DNA of 64,000 nucleotides from Alphaproteobacteria bacterium (lineage in GTDB: Bacteria > Pseudomonadota > Alphaproteobacteria > Rs-D84 > CASDRH01), in contig JAOASE010000012.1 of NCBI GenBank assembly GCA_025210155.1, positions 1-64,000 on the forward strand, read 5' to 3'. The position numbers and the translations under genes were made by a program. The notes beneath the pieces are model-generated. The model saw nothing but the letters and a program-made list of their open reading frames with translations. It was not told the origin of the DNA and ran no database searches. Below are positions 53,118-63,507 of the stretch, one piece after another. Each line of letters opens with the position of its first letter. Position 1 is the stretch's first letter.

Positions 53118-54416
53118 ATGAAAGAAAATGTGTTATTATTTACTAATAAGTTTATTAATTTTTTACTTATTTTATCATTTTTATTTATTTCAACTTTTTA
53201 TTGTAAGGATTGTTTAGGTTTGGTAAAAAATTTTCCTTTATTATCAATTGTTTTATTTTCTATTTTTTCTTGTATAGTTATTTCTAGAGCTTCAGATTCA
53301 TTTGAGATTGGAGCTGATTATGTTGGTGAAAAACTAGGAATGTCTGGAGGTGTTAAAGGTGCTACCTTAGATGCTGTAGCAGGTTCATTTCCAGAGATGA
53401 TTACGACCTTGATATTTTTACTTTTGATGAGAGATGCTAATGGGTTTGCTGGAGGTATAGCTACTACGGCTGGATCTGGTATATTTAATGCTATTGTTAT
53501 TCCTATGGCTATAATTTTTTCTGTAAAGTTTGTTTTCAATCATAAGAAGAAAATTTCAATAAATAAAAAGATAGTTGTTAGGGATGGTTTTTCTCTGCTT
53601 TTAACTACTTATATTTTTATAAGGTTAGCCAATTCTGATGCCCTTTATTGGTATCATGGTCTGGCTATGGTTGTGCTTTATTTATTTTATTTAATCTTAC
53701 TTAAATTTTGGAAAATAGATTCTGAGACTGATAATAATGAAATATTTGATAATCACCTTAAAGAGAGAGATGAAAAAATTGGTAAAAATGGAGTTCTTTC
53801 TAAGGAGAGTAGATTGTTAGAAATATTTAAGTTGAATTTTGAAACAGCTATTTCTGGTAATAAAAATATGAGTTGGGGAAGAGCTTTAAGATTAATTTTT
53901 ATATCTATGACTATTATGGGAGTTGCTTGTCATATACTTGTGGAAGCATGTAATATGTTAGGTCATTATATTGCAGTTCCTAGTTATGTTGTTGCTATAG
54001 TTCTTGTTGCTGCTGCGACTTCAATTCCAGATACGGTATTGTCTATTAAATCTTCTAAAAAGGGTAAATATGAGGATGCATTAACAAATGCTTTGGGTAG
54101 TAATATTTTTGATATTTCTTTCGCAATTGGTTTGCCTTTGCTTTTATATACAGCATTCTTTGGTAGTATTAATATGGTTGGAGAACAGGGATCTTTATTT
54201 ATTGCAGAATTTCAAAGTATATTATTTTTGATTACCTTGGTATTAATAATAATGTTTTTGGTTAGTAAATTTATGGATAAATTGCAGTTGTTTATAATGT
54301 TGGGAATGTATTTATTATTTTTATTTTATGTTTACTGTTTTTCGTATAATTGTGATTGTTTAATATATCAATATATGAGAAGTGTTGTGTTGTTTGTTAA
54401 GTCGATTCTTTTATAG
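53118..54416 (+). CDS. Calcium:cation antiporter family membrane protein
   Basis: 432 residues from ATG 53118 with RBS AAGGG. About eleven membrane segments in two inverted halves. The alpha-repeats are SGGVKGATLDAVAGSFPEM in the first half and VAAATSIPDTVLSIKSS followed by ALTNALGSNIFDISFAIGLP in the second. These are the ion-binding repeats of the CaCA (Na+/Ca2+ exchanger, YrbG/CAX-like) superfamily. A cytoplasmic loop of about 60 residues (around 215-275) joins them. Ion specificity cannot be read. The first repeat has FPEM where many have SxPE. Confidence 0.85.
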   Translation: MKENVLLFTNKFINFLLILSFLFISTFYCKDCLGLVKNFPLLSIVLFSIFSCIVISRASDSFEIGADYVGEKLGMSGGVKGATLDAVAGSFPEMITTLIFLLLMRDANGFAGGIATTAGSGIFNAIVIPMAIIFSVKFVFNHKKKISINKKIVVRDGFSLLLTTYIFIRLANSDALYWYHGLAMVVLYLFYLILLKFWKIDSETDNNEIFDNHLKERDEKIGKNGVLSKESRLLEIFKLNFETAISGNKNMSWGRALRLIFISMTIMGVACHILVEACNMLGHYIAVPSYVVAIVLVAAATSIPDTVLSIKSSKKGKYEDALTNALGSNIFDISFAIGLPLLLYTAFFGSINMVGEQGSLFIAEFQSILFLITLVLIIMFLVSKFMDKLQLFIMLGMYLLFLFYVYCFSYNCDCLIYQYMRSVVLFVKSILL

Positions 54417-54517
54417 GCATTGCCGATTCTATTAAACATTTGTAGCATTTTTTTGAAATATTGTTTGATGATAATTTTTATTGATAAATAGATTTGTTTT
54501 TGATACTCTCCATTATT

Positions 54518-55978
54518 ATGGAAAATTTAGTTAATAAAAAAGCTGTGGATGCAGCTAAAAAAGTATCAGATAACTATAAAGCAGGTTTTTATAGTGATGT
54601 TGAGAATGAAGAAGCTCCTAAAGGTTTGTCGAAGGAAGTTATAGAATTTATTTCTAAGCGTAAGGGTGAACCAGAAGAATTGCTTAAATGGCGTCTAGAT
54701 GCTTATGAAAAATGGTTGAAAATGAAGGAACCTCATTGGGCTTCGTTTGATTATGATGCTATAGATTATCAATCATTATCTTATTATATTTCTCCAAAGT
54801 CATTAAAGGAAAATGCTCCTAAATCTTTGGATGAAGTAGATCCGGAAATTTTAAAGACTTATCAAAAATTAGGGTTGCCTATTAAAGAGCAAGAGCAATT
54901 AGCTGGCGTAGTTGCCGTTGATATGGTTTTTGATAGTACTTCTGTTGGAACTACTTATCAGGGTAAGTTAAAAGAGCATGGAGTTATTTTTTGTTCTATG
55001 CAAGAGGCGGTTAGAAATCATTGGCCATTAGTCAAAAAATATATTGGAAGTGTTGTTCCTAAGTTAGATAATTTTTATGCAGCTTTAAATTCTGCAGTGT
55101 TTTCAGATGGTACTTTTGTTTATGTTCCTAAGGGAGTTAAGTGTCCTATAGAACTAGGTTCATATTTTAGAATGAATGCTAAAGAGGCAGGCCAATTTGA
55201 GAGAACTTTGATTGTTGCGGATGAGGGGGCGGAAGTATCTTATTTAGAAGGTTGTTCGGCTCCACAACATGATACTGAGTCATTGCATGGTGGTGTTGTT
55301 GAGGTAGTTGCATTAAAAGATTCTGTAGTTAAATATTCTACTGTTCAGAATTGGTATTCTGGTGATAAAGATGGTAAGGGTGGAATTTTAAACTTTGTTA
55401 CTAAGAGAGCGATTGTTAATGAGAATGCTAAGGTGTCTTGGACACAGTTAGAAGTCGGTGCTAGTAAGACTTGGAAATATCCATCTTGTATTTTGAGAGG
55501 TGATAATTCTATAGGTGAATTTTATTCGGTTGCTTTGACTAATAATAAGCAGATGGCTGATACTGGTACTAAGATGATTCATATTGGAAAAAATACAAAA
55601 TCTACTATTATTTCTAAAGGTATTGCTTTGGAAGATTCTGAAAATACTTATAGAGGCTTAGTTAAGGTTTCTAGAAATGCTGAAGGAGCAAGGAATTTTA
55701 CTGCTTGTGATAGTTTGGTTGTAGGTGATAAAGCTAGTTCGCATACTTTTCCTGTTATTGAAGATAGAAATTCTAAAGCTGTTATTGAACATGAGGCTTC
55801 TACTTCTAGGATAAATGAAGATCAATTACTCTTCTTAAGAAATAGAGGGTTATCTGAAGAGTTGGCAGTTAGTATGGTTGTTAATGGATTTGTTGGAGAT
55901 ATTGTGAAAAAATTACCTGATGAATTTGCTATGGAAGCGAAAGCGCTTATAAATATAAAGATAGAAGGACAAGGATAA
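54518..55978 (+). CDS. sufB: Fe-S cluster assembly protein SufB
   Basis: 486 residues from ATG 54518; the earlier in-frame TTG at 54494 lies in a promoter-like stretch and is not likely. SufB motifs: EPEELLKWRLDAYEKWLKM, GTTYQGKLKEHGVIFCSM, FVYVPKGVKCPIELGSYFR, EGCSAPQHDTESLHGGVVE, WTQLEVGASKTWKYPSCILR, and HEASTSRINEDQLLFLRNRG. It is the scaffold subunit of SufBC2D. No Shine-Dalgarno sequence precedes the ATG; GATACT ends 10 bases upstream, so a very short or absent leader is possible. The stop TAA forms the start of repeat copy 6. Confidence 0.96.
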   Translation: MENLVNKKAVDAAKKVSDNYKAGFYSDVENEEAPKGLSKEVIEFISKRKGEPEELLKWRLDAYEKWLKMKEPHWASFDYDAIDYQSLSYYISPKSLKENAPKSLDEVDPEILKTYQKLGLPIKEQEQLAGVVAVDMVFDSTSVGTTYQGKLKEHGVIFCSMQEAVRNHWPLVKKYIGSVVPKLDNFYAALNSAVFSDGTFVYVPKGVKCPIELGSYFRMNAKEAGQFERTLIVADEGAEVSYLEGCSAPQHDTESLHGGVVEVVALKDSVVKYSTVQNWYSGDKDGKGGILNFVTKRAIVNENAKVSWTQLEVGASKTWKYPSCILRGDNSIGEFYSVALTNNKQMADTGTKMIHIGKNTKSTIISKGIALEDSENTYRGLVKVSRNAEGARNFTACDSLVVGDKASSHTFPVIEDRNSKAVIEHEASTSRINEDQLLFLRNRGLSEELAVSMVVNGFVGDIVKKLPDEFAMEAKALINIKIEGQG

Positions 55979-56110
55979 TTAAACATCGTCTTTTGCACGA
56001 TTGATTGCGAGAAATATTTTTAATCTTTGGCGATCGAGTATTATTTATACACGATACCAAATCTGAAAAACATCTTCGCTTCCACTCGAACAAAAATACT
56101 TGTTTAATTA
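55976..56110. repeat. Palindromic intergenic repeat, copy 6 (sufB-sufC), best-preserved
   Basis: About 135 bp. TAATTAAACA (55976-55985) and TGTTTAATTA (56101-56110) are a perfect inverted pair. Then CTTTTGCACGA / TCGAACAAAAA, GCGAGAAATATTTTTAATCTTTGG / CCAAATCTGAAAAACATCTTCGC, ATCGAGTAT / ATACACGAT, and core GTATTATTTATACAC (56038-56052). The first three bases are the sufB stop codon. Confidence 0.93.
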
Positions 56111-56249
56111 GTTTTGGAAAATAAATTAAAATAATCAAATCTTCAAGATTTAAATTTTAAGAGATGTTTGAACTAAAATACTTGTTTAATTTAAAAAAAA
56201 TGGAAATTTTAGAAAAATATTTTGAGTTGAAAAATAAAAAGGAAATGAA
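56111..56249 (+). repeat. AT-rich spacer with an extra repeat end and a CAAATCTTCAAGA motif
   Basis: AAAATACTTGTTTAATT recurs at about 56174-56190, a second copy of the right end of repeat copy 6. Ahead of it lies CAAATCTTCAAGATTTA (from about 56137), a motif also present after copy 7 (about 62983) and in altered form near 11319. It may be the remnant of another repeat copy. sufC RBS AAAAGGA is at the end. Confidence 0.5.
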
Positions 56250-56987
56250 ATGTTTGAAGTTAAAGACTTAAAAGTTATTATAAAAGAAAATGATGAAGAA
56301 ATTGTTAAAGGTATAGATTTTCAAGTGGAAAAATCTAGCATAAACTTTTTATTAGGAAAAAATGGTTCTGGAAAAAGTTCTTTTCTTATGTCTTTATTTG
56401 GATCAGAAAATTATGAAGTTTCTGAGGGGGGCGCATTTTTAGATGGGCAAGATGTTTTAGAATTGGATATAGAAGAAAAAATATTTAAAGGAATGTTTTT
56501 GTCTTTTCAAAGTCCTGTTGGAATCCCTGGTTTAACAGTTTCTAACTTTTTAAAACACTCTATTAATTCTGTTAAAAGAGGTAGGGGTGAAAAGCCTTTA
56601 TCAGCACCTCAATTCTTTAGACAATTGAGAGAGGCTATGGAAGTAGTTGGGATTGATGATGAATGGTTAAAGAAAGATATTAATGTTGGATTTTCTGGTG
56701 GAGAAAAGAAAAAATTAGAAATGTTGCAAATGATTCTTTTGGAACCAAAAATTGCATTTTTAGATGAGCCAGATTCTGGTGTGGATGTTAATGCTGTTGA
56801 GCTTATTGCTTCTTGTATAAAATATATGAAAGAAAGATTTGGAACTGCGTTTGTTGTTGTTTCTCACTATGAAAAGCTTTTAAGAATTCTTGATGTTGAT
56901 AGGGTTTCTATTATGAAAGATGGTAAAATTGTAGCTTCTGGTGGAAAAGAATTAGCGGAAGAAACTTTAGAAAAGGGTTTTGAATAA
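56250..56987 (+). CDS. sufC: Fe-S assembly ATPase SufC
   Basis: 245-residue ABC-type ATPase. Walker A GKNGSGKSSF, GMFLSFQSPVGIPG (Q-loop), signature GFSGGEKKKLEMLQM, Walker B IAFLDEPDSGVDV, switch VVVSHYEKLL. SufC drives SufB-SufD rearrangement during cluster build-up. Its stop overlaps the sufD start by one base (TAATG). Confidence 0.96.
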   Translation: MFEVKDLKVIIKENDEEIVKGIDFQVEKSSINFLLGKNGSGKSSFLMSLFGSENYEVSEGGAFLDGQDVLELDIEEKIFKGMFLSFQSPVGIPGLTVSNFLKHSINSVKRGRGEKPLSAPQFFRQLREAMEVVGIDDEWLKKDINVGFSGGEKKKLEMLQMILLEPKIAFLDEPDSGVDVNAVELIASCIKYMKERFGTAFVVVSHYEKLLRILDVDRVSIMKDGKIVASGGKELAEETLEKGFE

Positions 56988-57925
56988 TGTTTAATACAAA
57001 TTTCTCATTAGATGAAATAAAAGGATTGCCTCTTTTGAATTTTGAGGCAGAGACTGTTGTGGTTTATAACGGTGTTGTTCAGGATAGATTATCAACAATG
57101 GGCTTTAATGGAATATTAAATATAGATGAAAAAAATTATTCCGGAAAACCTATTCATTTTATCGTGGTTTCTGATGAAGAAAAGGATGATTATTCTATTT
57201 TTATGTTAAATATATTTTCTAATATAAAAGTTAAGTTGATAACAACTTATATTTCTCTAGGAAAGTCTACAATTAAATCAAAGGTTGCTTTAAATATTTC
57301 TAATGGGGCAGAGTTATATCATTCTCATTATTTTAATTTAGAAAGTGAGGCTACTTTAGAAAGAATTGTTGATGTTAATATACAAGAGAATGCTCATTAT
57401 AAAACAGATGCATTTTTAAAAAACGAAGGTAATTTTAAATGTTCTTTTTCAGTTAATATAGTTGGAGAAAATTCAGATTTTATTTTAAAGGGATTTTATA
57501 GTGCTATTGATAAATCTGAAACAGGTATTTTTGCTAAAATTAATCATTTAGCAAGTAATACATTTTCTGATATTTTATTAAAGGGTGTTGTTGAAGATGA
57601 ATCTCAGGTTTTTTGTGATATGTCTTCCTCAGCGGGAAAAGATCTTAAAGGATTGGATATTAACCAATACCATAAGGTTATGTTGCTTTCTGATCAAGCA
57701 AGAGTTAAGTCTAAACCTGGAATGCAAGTTTTTGCAGAGGATGTTGAGGCTAATCATGGTCTCACGATTGCAGATTTAGATGAGAAGGAAATCTTCTTTT
57801 TGAAAAATAGAGGTATTCCATACTCTGATGCTGAAGAGATGTTGAAAGATGCATTTGCTAATGAGATTTTTAATTCTGTTGAAAACGAAAAATTAAGAGA
57901 AGAGTTGATAAAAAATATTTTGTAA
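56987..57925 (+). CDS. sufD: Fe-S cluster assembly protein SufD
   Basis: 312 residues, short for SufD (often 400 or more). The beta-helix core and C-terminal motifs are clear: KVMLLSDQARVKSKPGMQVF, VEANHGLTIADLDEKEIFFL and KNRGIPYSDAEEML, near the shared SufB/SufD C-terminal signature. The N-terminal helical domain is reduced. Translationally coupled to sufC. No sufS, sufE/U, sufA or iscR follows; the desulfurase must lie elsewhere. Confidence 0.9.
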   Translation: MFNTNFSLDEIKGLPLLNFEAETVVVYNGVVQDRLSTMGFNGILNIDEKNYSGKPIHFIVVSDEEKDDYSIFMLNIFSNIKVKLITTYISLGKSTIKSKVALNISNGAELYHSHYFNLESEATLERIVDVNIQENAHYKTDAFLKNEGNFKCSFSVNIVGENSDFILKGFYSAIDKSETGIFAKINHLASNTFSDILLKGVVEDESQVFCDMSSSAGKDLKGLDINQYHKVMLLSDQARVKSKPGMQVFAEDVEANHGLTIADLDEKEIFFLKNRGIPYSDAEEMLKDAFANEIFNSVENEKLREELIKNIL

Positions 57926-57966
57926 CTATAATCTAAGTTATTGAAAAGAGATTTAGGAGTTAAGAA

Positions 57967-58614
57967 ATGTTTGTTTTAAAAAGACTTTTTGTTTTTGTAA
58001 TTTTATTATTTTCTACTGCATCTGCAAATGCAGATTCTATAGCTATTTCTGAAAAGGCTGAAATTGAGAAATTTTCTCAATCTGTTTTGGATGAAGTTCT
58101 TAATGAGTTGGTTAAAGTTGATAGAAAAGAAGATAAGGTTAAAAAGTTTGAAGAGATTTTTGTATCTAGATTCGATATGGAATATGTTTCCCAATTTTTA
58201 TTGGGAAGAACTTATAAAAAATTGTCTAAGGATCAAATTAAAGATTTTGTAATTTCTTTTGAGGAATTTAATGTTTATTCTTGGATAGTTAAGTTTGATT
58301 TGTATGATGGACAAGGTGTTTCTTTGAAATCTGTGACGCAGGCTAAAAAGGATAATCAAGCGTTTGTTAATATACTTGTTCAAGAAAAAGATTCGGATGA
58401 GGCTTTCGATTTGCAGTTTAGACTTAGAAAAGTTGGTAAAGAGTATAAAATTGCTGATATTAAGGTCATAGGTTCATCTATGCTTATAACTTATAAAAAA
58501 GAATTTAAATCGTTGAAACTTAGAGCTAAACAAGAGGGTGAAGATGAATTTGTCTATTTGCTTGATTTTATTAAGAATAAAACTCTTAAAATGAAAGAAG
58601 AGTATTTTAAATAA
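57967..58614 (+). CDS. mlaC: MlaC/Ttg2D-family periplasmic phospholipid-binding protein
   Basis: 215 residues. Signal peptide MFVLKRLFVFVILLFSTASA then NA (cleavage near res 23). The mature part has FEEIFVSRFDMEYVSQFLLG, LSKDQIKDFVISFEEF and the YKIADIKVIGSSMLITYKKE strand typical of MlaC. It shuttles phospholipids between outer membrane and the MlaFEDB transporter. mlaD/E/F and mlaA are not in the window. RBS TAGGAG. Confidence 0.85.
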   Translation: MFVLKRLFVFVILLFSTASANADSIAISEKAEIEKFSQSVLDEVLNELVKVDRKEDKVKKFEEIFVSRFDMEYVSQFLLGRTYKKLSKDQIKDFVISFEEFNVYSWIVKFDLYDGQGVSLKSVTQAKKDNQAFVNILVQEKDSDEAFDLQFRLRKVGKEYKIADIKVIGSSMLITYKKEFKSLKLRAKQEGEDEFVYLLDFIKNKTLKMKEEYFK

Positions 58615-58627
58615 TTTCATTTTTATG

Positions 58628-58656
58628 TTGACTTTTTAGGGCTTTAATTGTATTTT
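58628..58656 (+). promoter_or_regulatory. rplU-rpmA promoter
   Basis: -35 TTGACT (58628-58633), 17-base spacer, -10 TATTTT (58651-58656). Confidence 0.65.
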
Positions 58657-58713
58657 GAGTTCAATTCGAACGAATATAACTGAATTTAGTTAAATTATAA
58701 GGAAAAAATAATA

Positions 58714-59007
58714 ATGTTTGCTATATTTACTACAGGCGGAAAACAATATAAAGTTCAAGAAGGTGATATTCTTGAAATTGAAAAGATTGACGCTGAAAAA
58801 ACAGTTGAATTCGGTGAAGTTTTAATGGTTGACTCTAAGATTGGAACACCTTTCGTTGAAGGCGCTAAGGTTAAGGCTGAAGTTCTAAATCAAAAGAGAG
58901 ATGCTAAAATCATCGTATTCAAAAAGAAAAGAAGACAAAACTATAGAAGAAAGCAAGGTCACAGACAAGACGTTACTGTGATTAAGATTACTAAAATCGC
59001 TGCTTAG
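58714..59007 (+). CDS. rplU: Ribosomal protein bL21
   Basis: 97 residues. [37 protein letters not shown], and the basic [17 protein letters not shown] motif near the end. Paired with rpmA as in nearly all bacteria. Confidence 0.97.
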   Translation: MFAIFTTGGKQYKVQEGDILEIEKIDAEKTVEFGEVLMVDSKIGTPFVEGAKVKAEVLNQKRDAKIIVFKKKRRQNYRRKQGHRQDVTVIKITKIAA

Positions 59008-59087
59008 TACTTTGTTTTAAGAAATTGTTGATCGGTTGAGAGATAAGTTGGCTGATTAATTAAACTAATTGAGATTGGAGAAAAGAA

Positions 59088-59339
59088 ATGGCTCATAAAC
59101 TCGCAGGAAGTAGTTCAAAGAACGGTAGAGATTCAGCTGGTAGAAGGCTGGGTGTCAAAAAATTTGGTGGAGAAAGAGTAATTCCTGGTAACATCATAAT
59201 TAGACAAAGAGGTACTAAGTATCACCCTGGTAATGGTGTTATGATTGGTAAAGATCATACTATCTTCGCAGTAATTGAAGGTAATGTTAAATTTGAGAAG
59301 AAAAAAGACAGACAATTTGTTCATGTTGTAGCTTCTTAA
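59088..59339 (+). CDS. rpmA: Ribosomal protein bL27
   Basis: 83 residues. [60 protein letters not shown]. The N-terminus reaches the peptidyl transferase centre; the third residue is His and no cleavable extension is present. obgE, which usually follows, is absent; a terminator ends the unit. Confidence 0.97.
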   Translation: MAHKLAGSSSKNGRDSAGRRLGVKKFGGERVIPGNIIIRQRGTKYHPGNGVMIGKDHTIFAVIEGNVKFEKKKDRQFVHVVAS

Positions 59340-59361
59340 TTGGACATCCAAATATAAAAAG

Positions 59362-59389
59362 AGCTCTGCTTATTTGCAGAGCTTTTTTA
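59362..59389. terminator. Terminator after rpmA
   Basis: AGCTCTGC (59362-59369) / GCAGAGCT (59376-59383) then six T. A-rich on the left, so it may serve the convergent lipoprotein gene too. Confidence 0.88.
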
Positions 59390-59408
59390 TTTCTTTATAA
59401 TAACTCTA

Positions 59409-60176
59409 TTAATTGATTATTTTAATAATGGAAAAGCCTTTTATTGTTTTGCTATCTTCATATTGTTTAAGATATGTATAAAGATCTTCTTCTATCGTTT
59501 TTTGATATGTTTTGCTTGCGTGTCTAAAGATAATGCTATTATCTTTTTTAATTGCGAAACCTAGGTGAGATACGTCGAGATTAGTTCCTATTTTTTCTTT
59601 AAGGTTCCAATTGGGTCTTACTATTAAAATAATACTTTCATGGGGTATGTTTTTAATATTTTCTTTTGTTAGCTCTCTTATGGGCATATATGTTAAAGTA
59701 GATATTTTATCTTCTGCTTGAACTTTGATGTTATGAGTTTTTGAAAACCATTCTTTTTTATTTATTGTGGTGTTTGTTTTTGTGCTTTTACTAAATACTT
59801 TATCGGTTATATTTTCTAAAATATTTTCATTGTTTGGTAGCCAATCTACAGATATGAAGTGATTTCTATTTTCAAATGAAATTTCTCCATCTTTATATCT
59901 AATTTTATTTAGTTCTTTTAGTATTTTATTTTTAGAATTTGATTGTGATTTATTTTTTGAAATTGTAGTTTCAACGAATGTTTGGCAATCGAAAGCATCT
60001 TCTCTGAAAAGAGGGTTTTTATTTATTTTTCCATTTTTTCCTTCCCCTAGAGGTGAGTTTATATACTCTATATTTAGATAGCTTTTAGATACTTCATCGA
60101 TTGAGAAATCTATATCGTTTTTTTGAGAGCAGCTTGTAACGAATACTGCGCTTAATAATATTATAAATTTATTCAT
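59409..60176 (-). CDS. DUF1460-type lipoprotein (NlpC-like amidase fold)
   Basis: 255 residues. Lipoprotein signal MNKFIILLSAVFVTSCSQ with lipid-modified Cys16. SPLGEGKNGKINKNPLF then AFDCQTFVET with Cys64 as the probable nucleophile, FISVDWLPNNENILENITDK, THNIKVQAEDK, and a late DVSHLGFAIKKDNSIIFRHAS where the His of the catalytic pair would lie. These features match the DUF1460 family, whose structures resemble NlpC/P60 peptidoglycan amidases. Likely a cell-wall hydrolase on the inner face of the outer membrane. Confidence 0.75.
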   Translation of the reverse strand: MNKFIILLSAVFVTSCSQKNDIDFSIDEVSKSYLNIEYINSPLGEGKNGKINKNPLFREDAFDCQTFVETTISKNKSQSNSKNKILKELNKIRYKDGEISFENRNHFISVDWLPNNENILENITDKVFSKSTKTNTTINKKEWFSKTHNIKVQAEDKISTLTYMPIRELTKENIKNIPHESIILIVRPNWNLKEKIGTNLDVSHLGFAIKKDNSIIFRHASKTYQKTIEEDLYTYLKQYEDSKTIKGFSIIKIIN

Positions 60177-60333
60177 ATTTTTACCTCTTTTTATTAATAT
60201 AATGATATATTATTGGGGCGTTAAATGCAATGTTAAAAGGCTTGTTTTTGCCCTTATTCTTGTATTTATTCTTTTTATACGATTCGTCTGGGAAATTGTA
60301 TGTTTTTTCTAGTGTTTTTTTATTCTTTTTTCC

Positions 60334-60362
60334 TTGTTTTTGTTTGGTGATTTTGTTATAAT
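60334..60362 (+). promoter_or_regulatory. gyrB promoter
   Basis: -35 TTGTTT (60334-60339), 17-base spacer, -10 TATAAT (60357-60362). The rest of the 290-base gap from 60177 is AT-rich with no gene seen. The leader to the ATG is about 98 bases. Confidence 0.65.
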
Positions 60363-60430
60363 TTCTTATGTAATTTTTAAGGGTTTTTCTTATGTTGTTG
60401 TTAGGACTTTGAGAGATGTCTTGTTTTTGA

Positions 60431-62866
<2,436 letters not shown>

Positions 62867-62883
62867 TTTTTTTTAATAATGGG

Positions 62884-62987
62884 GATTTGGGAATTTTAAA
62901 TATCTATTACCAAGAGACAATTATCTTATATATTATTTATACACTGCGAAATTGTTTTTGGAAATATTTAAATTAAAATAACCAAAT
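62884..62987. repeat. Palindromic intergenic repeat, copy 7 (after gyrB, diverged)
   Basis: Outer arms GATTTGGGAATTTTAAATAT (62884-62903) / complement in 62963-62987, middle arms ATTACCAAGAGACAATTATC / GAAATTGTTTTTGGAAAT, core ATATTATTTATACAC (62930-62944). The outer arm differs from the TAATTAAACA type. Confidence 0.8.
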
Positions 62988-63053
62988 CTTCAAGAGTTTA
63001 GTTTCAATGAATTAGCTTATGTTGAATTAAAATATTTTTTTAATTAGAAAAAT

Positions 63054-63079
63054 AAACTTCCTTTAATTGGGAGTTTTTT
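63054..63079 (+). terminator. Terminator downstream of gyrB
   Basis: AAACTTCC (63054-63061) / GGGAGTTT (63069-63076) with one G-U pair, T run after. It separates gyrB from the next gene. Confidence 0.7.
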
Positions 63080-63102
63080 ATTTGTTGAAAAATTATTTTT
63101 CT

Positions 63103-63468
63103 ATGATAGATTGTGATTCTAACCTAATTTTTAAAATCATGGAAAGAATTGTTAAAGCGGTTGTTAAAATTGGAGATGTGTCTGCTGTTGCTTTATCTCA
63201 TAATTTAGCAGAAAAGAAATTAAAAAATTGTCCATCTAAAAATGTTCAGGATTATTTGAAATCGAGTATTTTTAATAGGCAATTTTCAAAATTTAGAATG
63301 TTTCAAACATCTGAGAACAGAATTATTAATAGGGAAGAAGCTTTATTAATAGTTCAAAAATCTGGCCAAATGAAGTCATTTAAGGAAATGAATTTTATGT
63401 GTAGATTTGCTAGAGTTTTTTATAGAAAATTATTATTTTCTCAGATGATTGTTTTTGGAAATAAGTAA
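63103..63468 (+). CDS. Hypothetical protein
   Basis: 121 residues from ATG 63103; in-frame upstream sequence belongs to the gyrB terminator. Predicted mostly helical and basic, with three cysteines (Cys4 in IDCDSN, LKNCPSKN and NFMCRFARVF). No signal peptide. No family recognised. RBS weak. Codon use is similar to neighbours and a terminator follows, so it is probably real. Confidence 0.5.
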   Translation: MIDCDSNLIFKIMERIVKAVVKIGDVSAVALSHNLAEKKLKNCPSKNVQDYLKSSIFNRQFSKFRMFQTSENRIINREEALLIVQKSGQMKSFKEMNFMCRFARVFYRKLLFSQMIVFGNK

Positions 63469-63470
63469 TA

Positions 63471-63507
63471 AAAAGGGATTAGAAAAAGCATCTAATCCCT
63501 TTTTATT
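63471..63507. terminator. Bidirectional terminator
   Basis: AAAAGGGATTAGA (63471-63483) / TCTAATCCCTTTTT (63491-63504), one of the longest stems in the window; serves both convergent genes. Confidence 0.9.
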
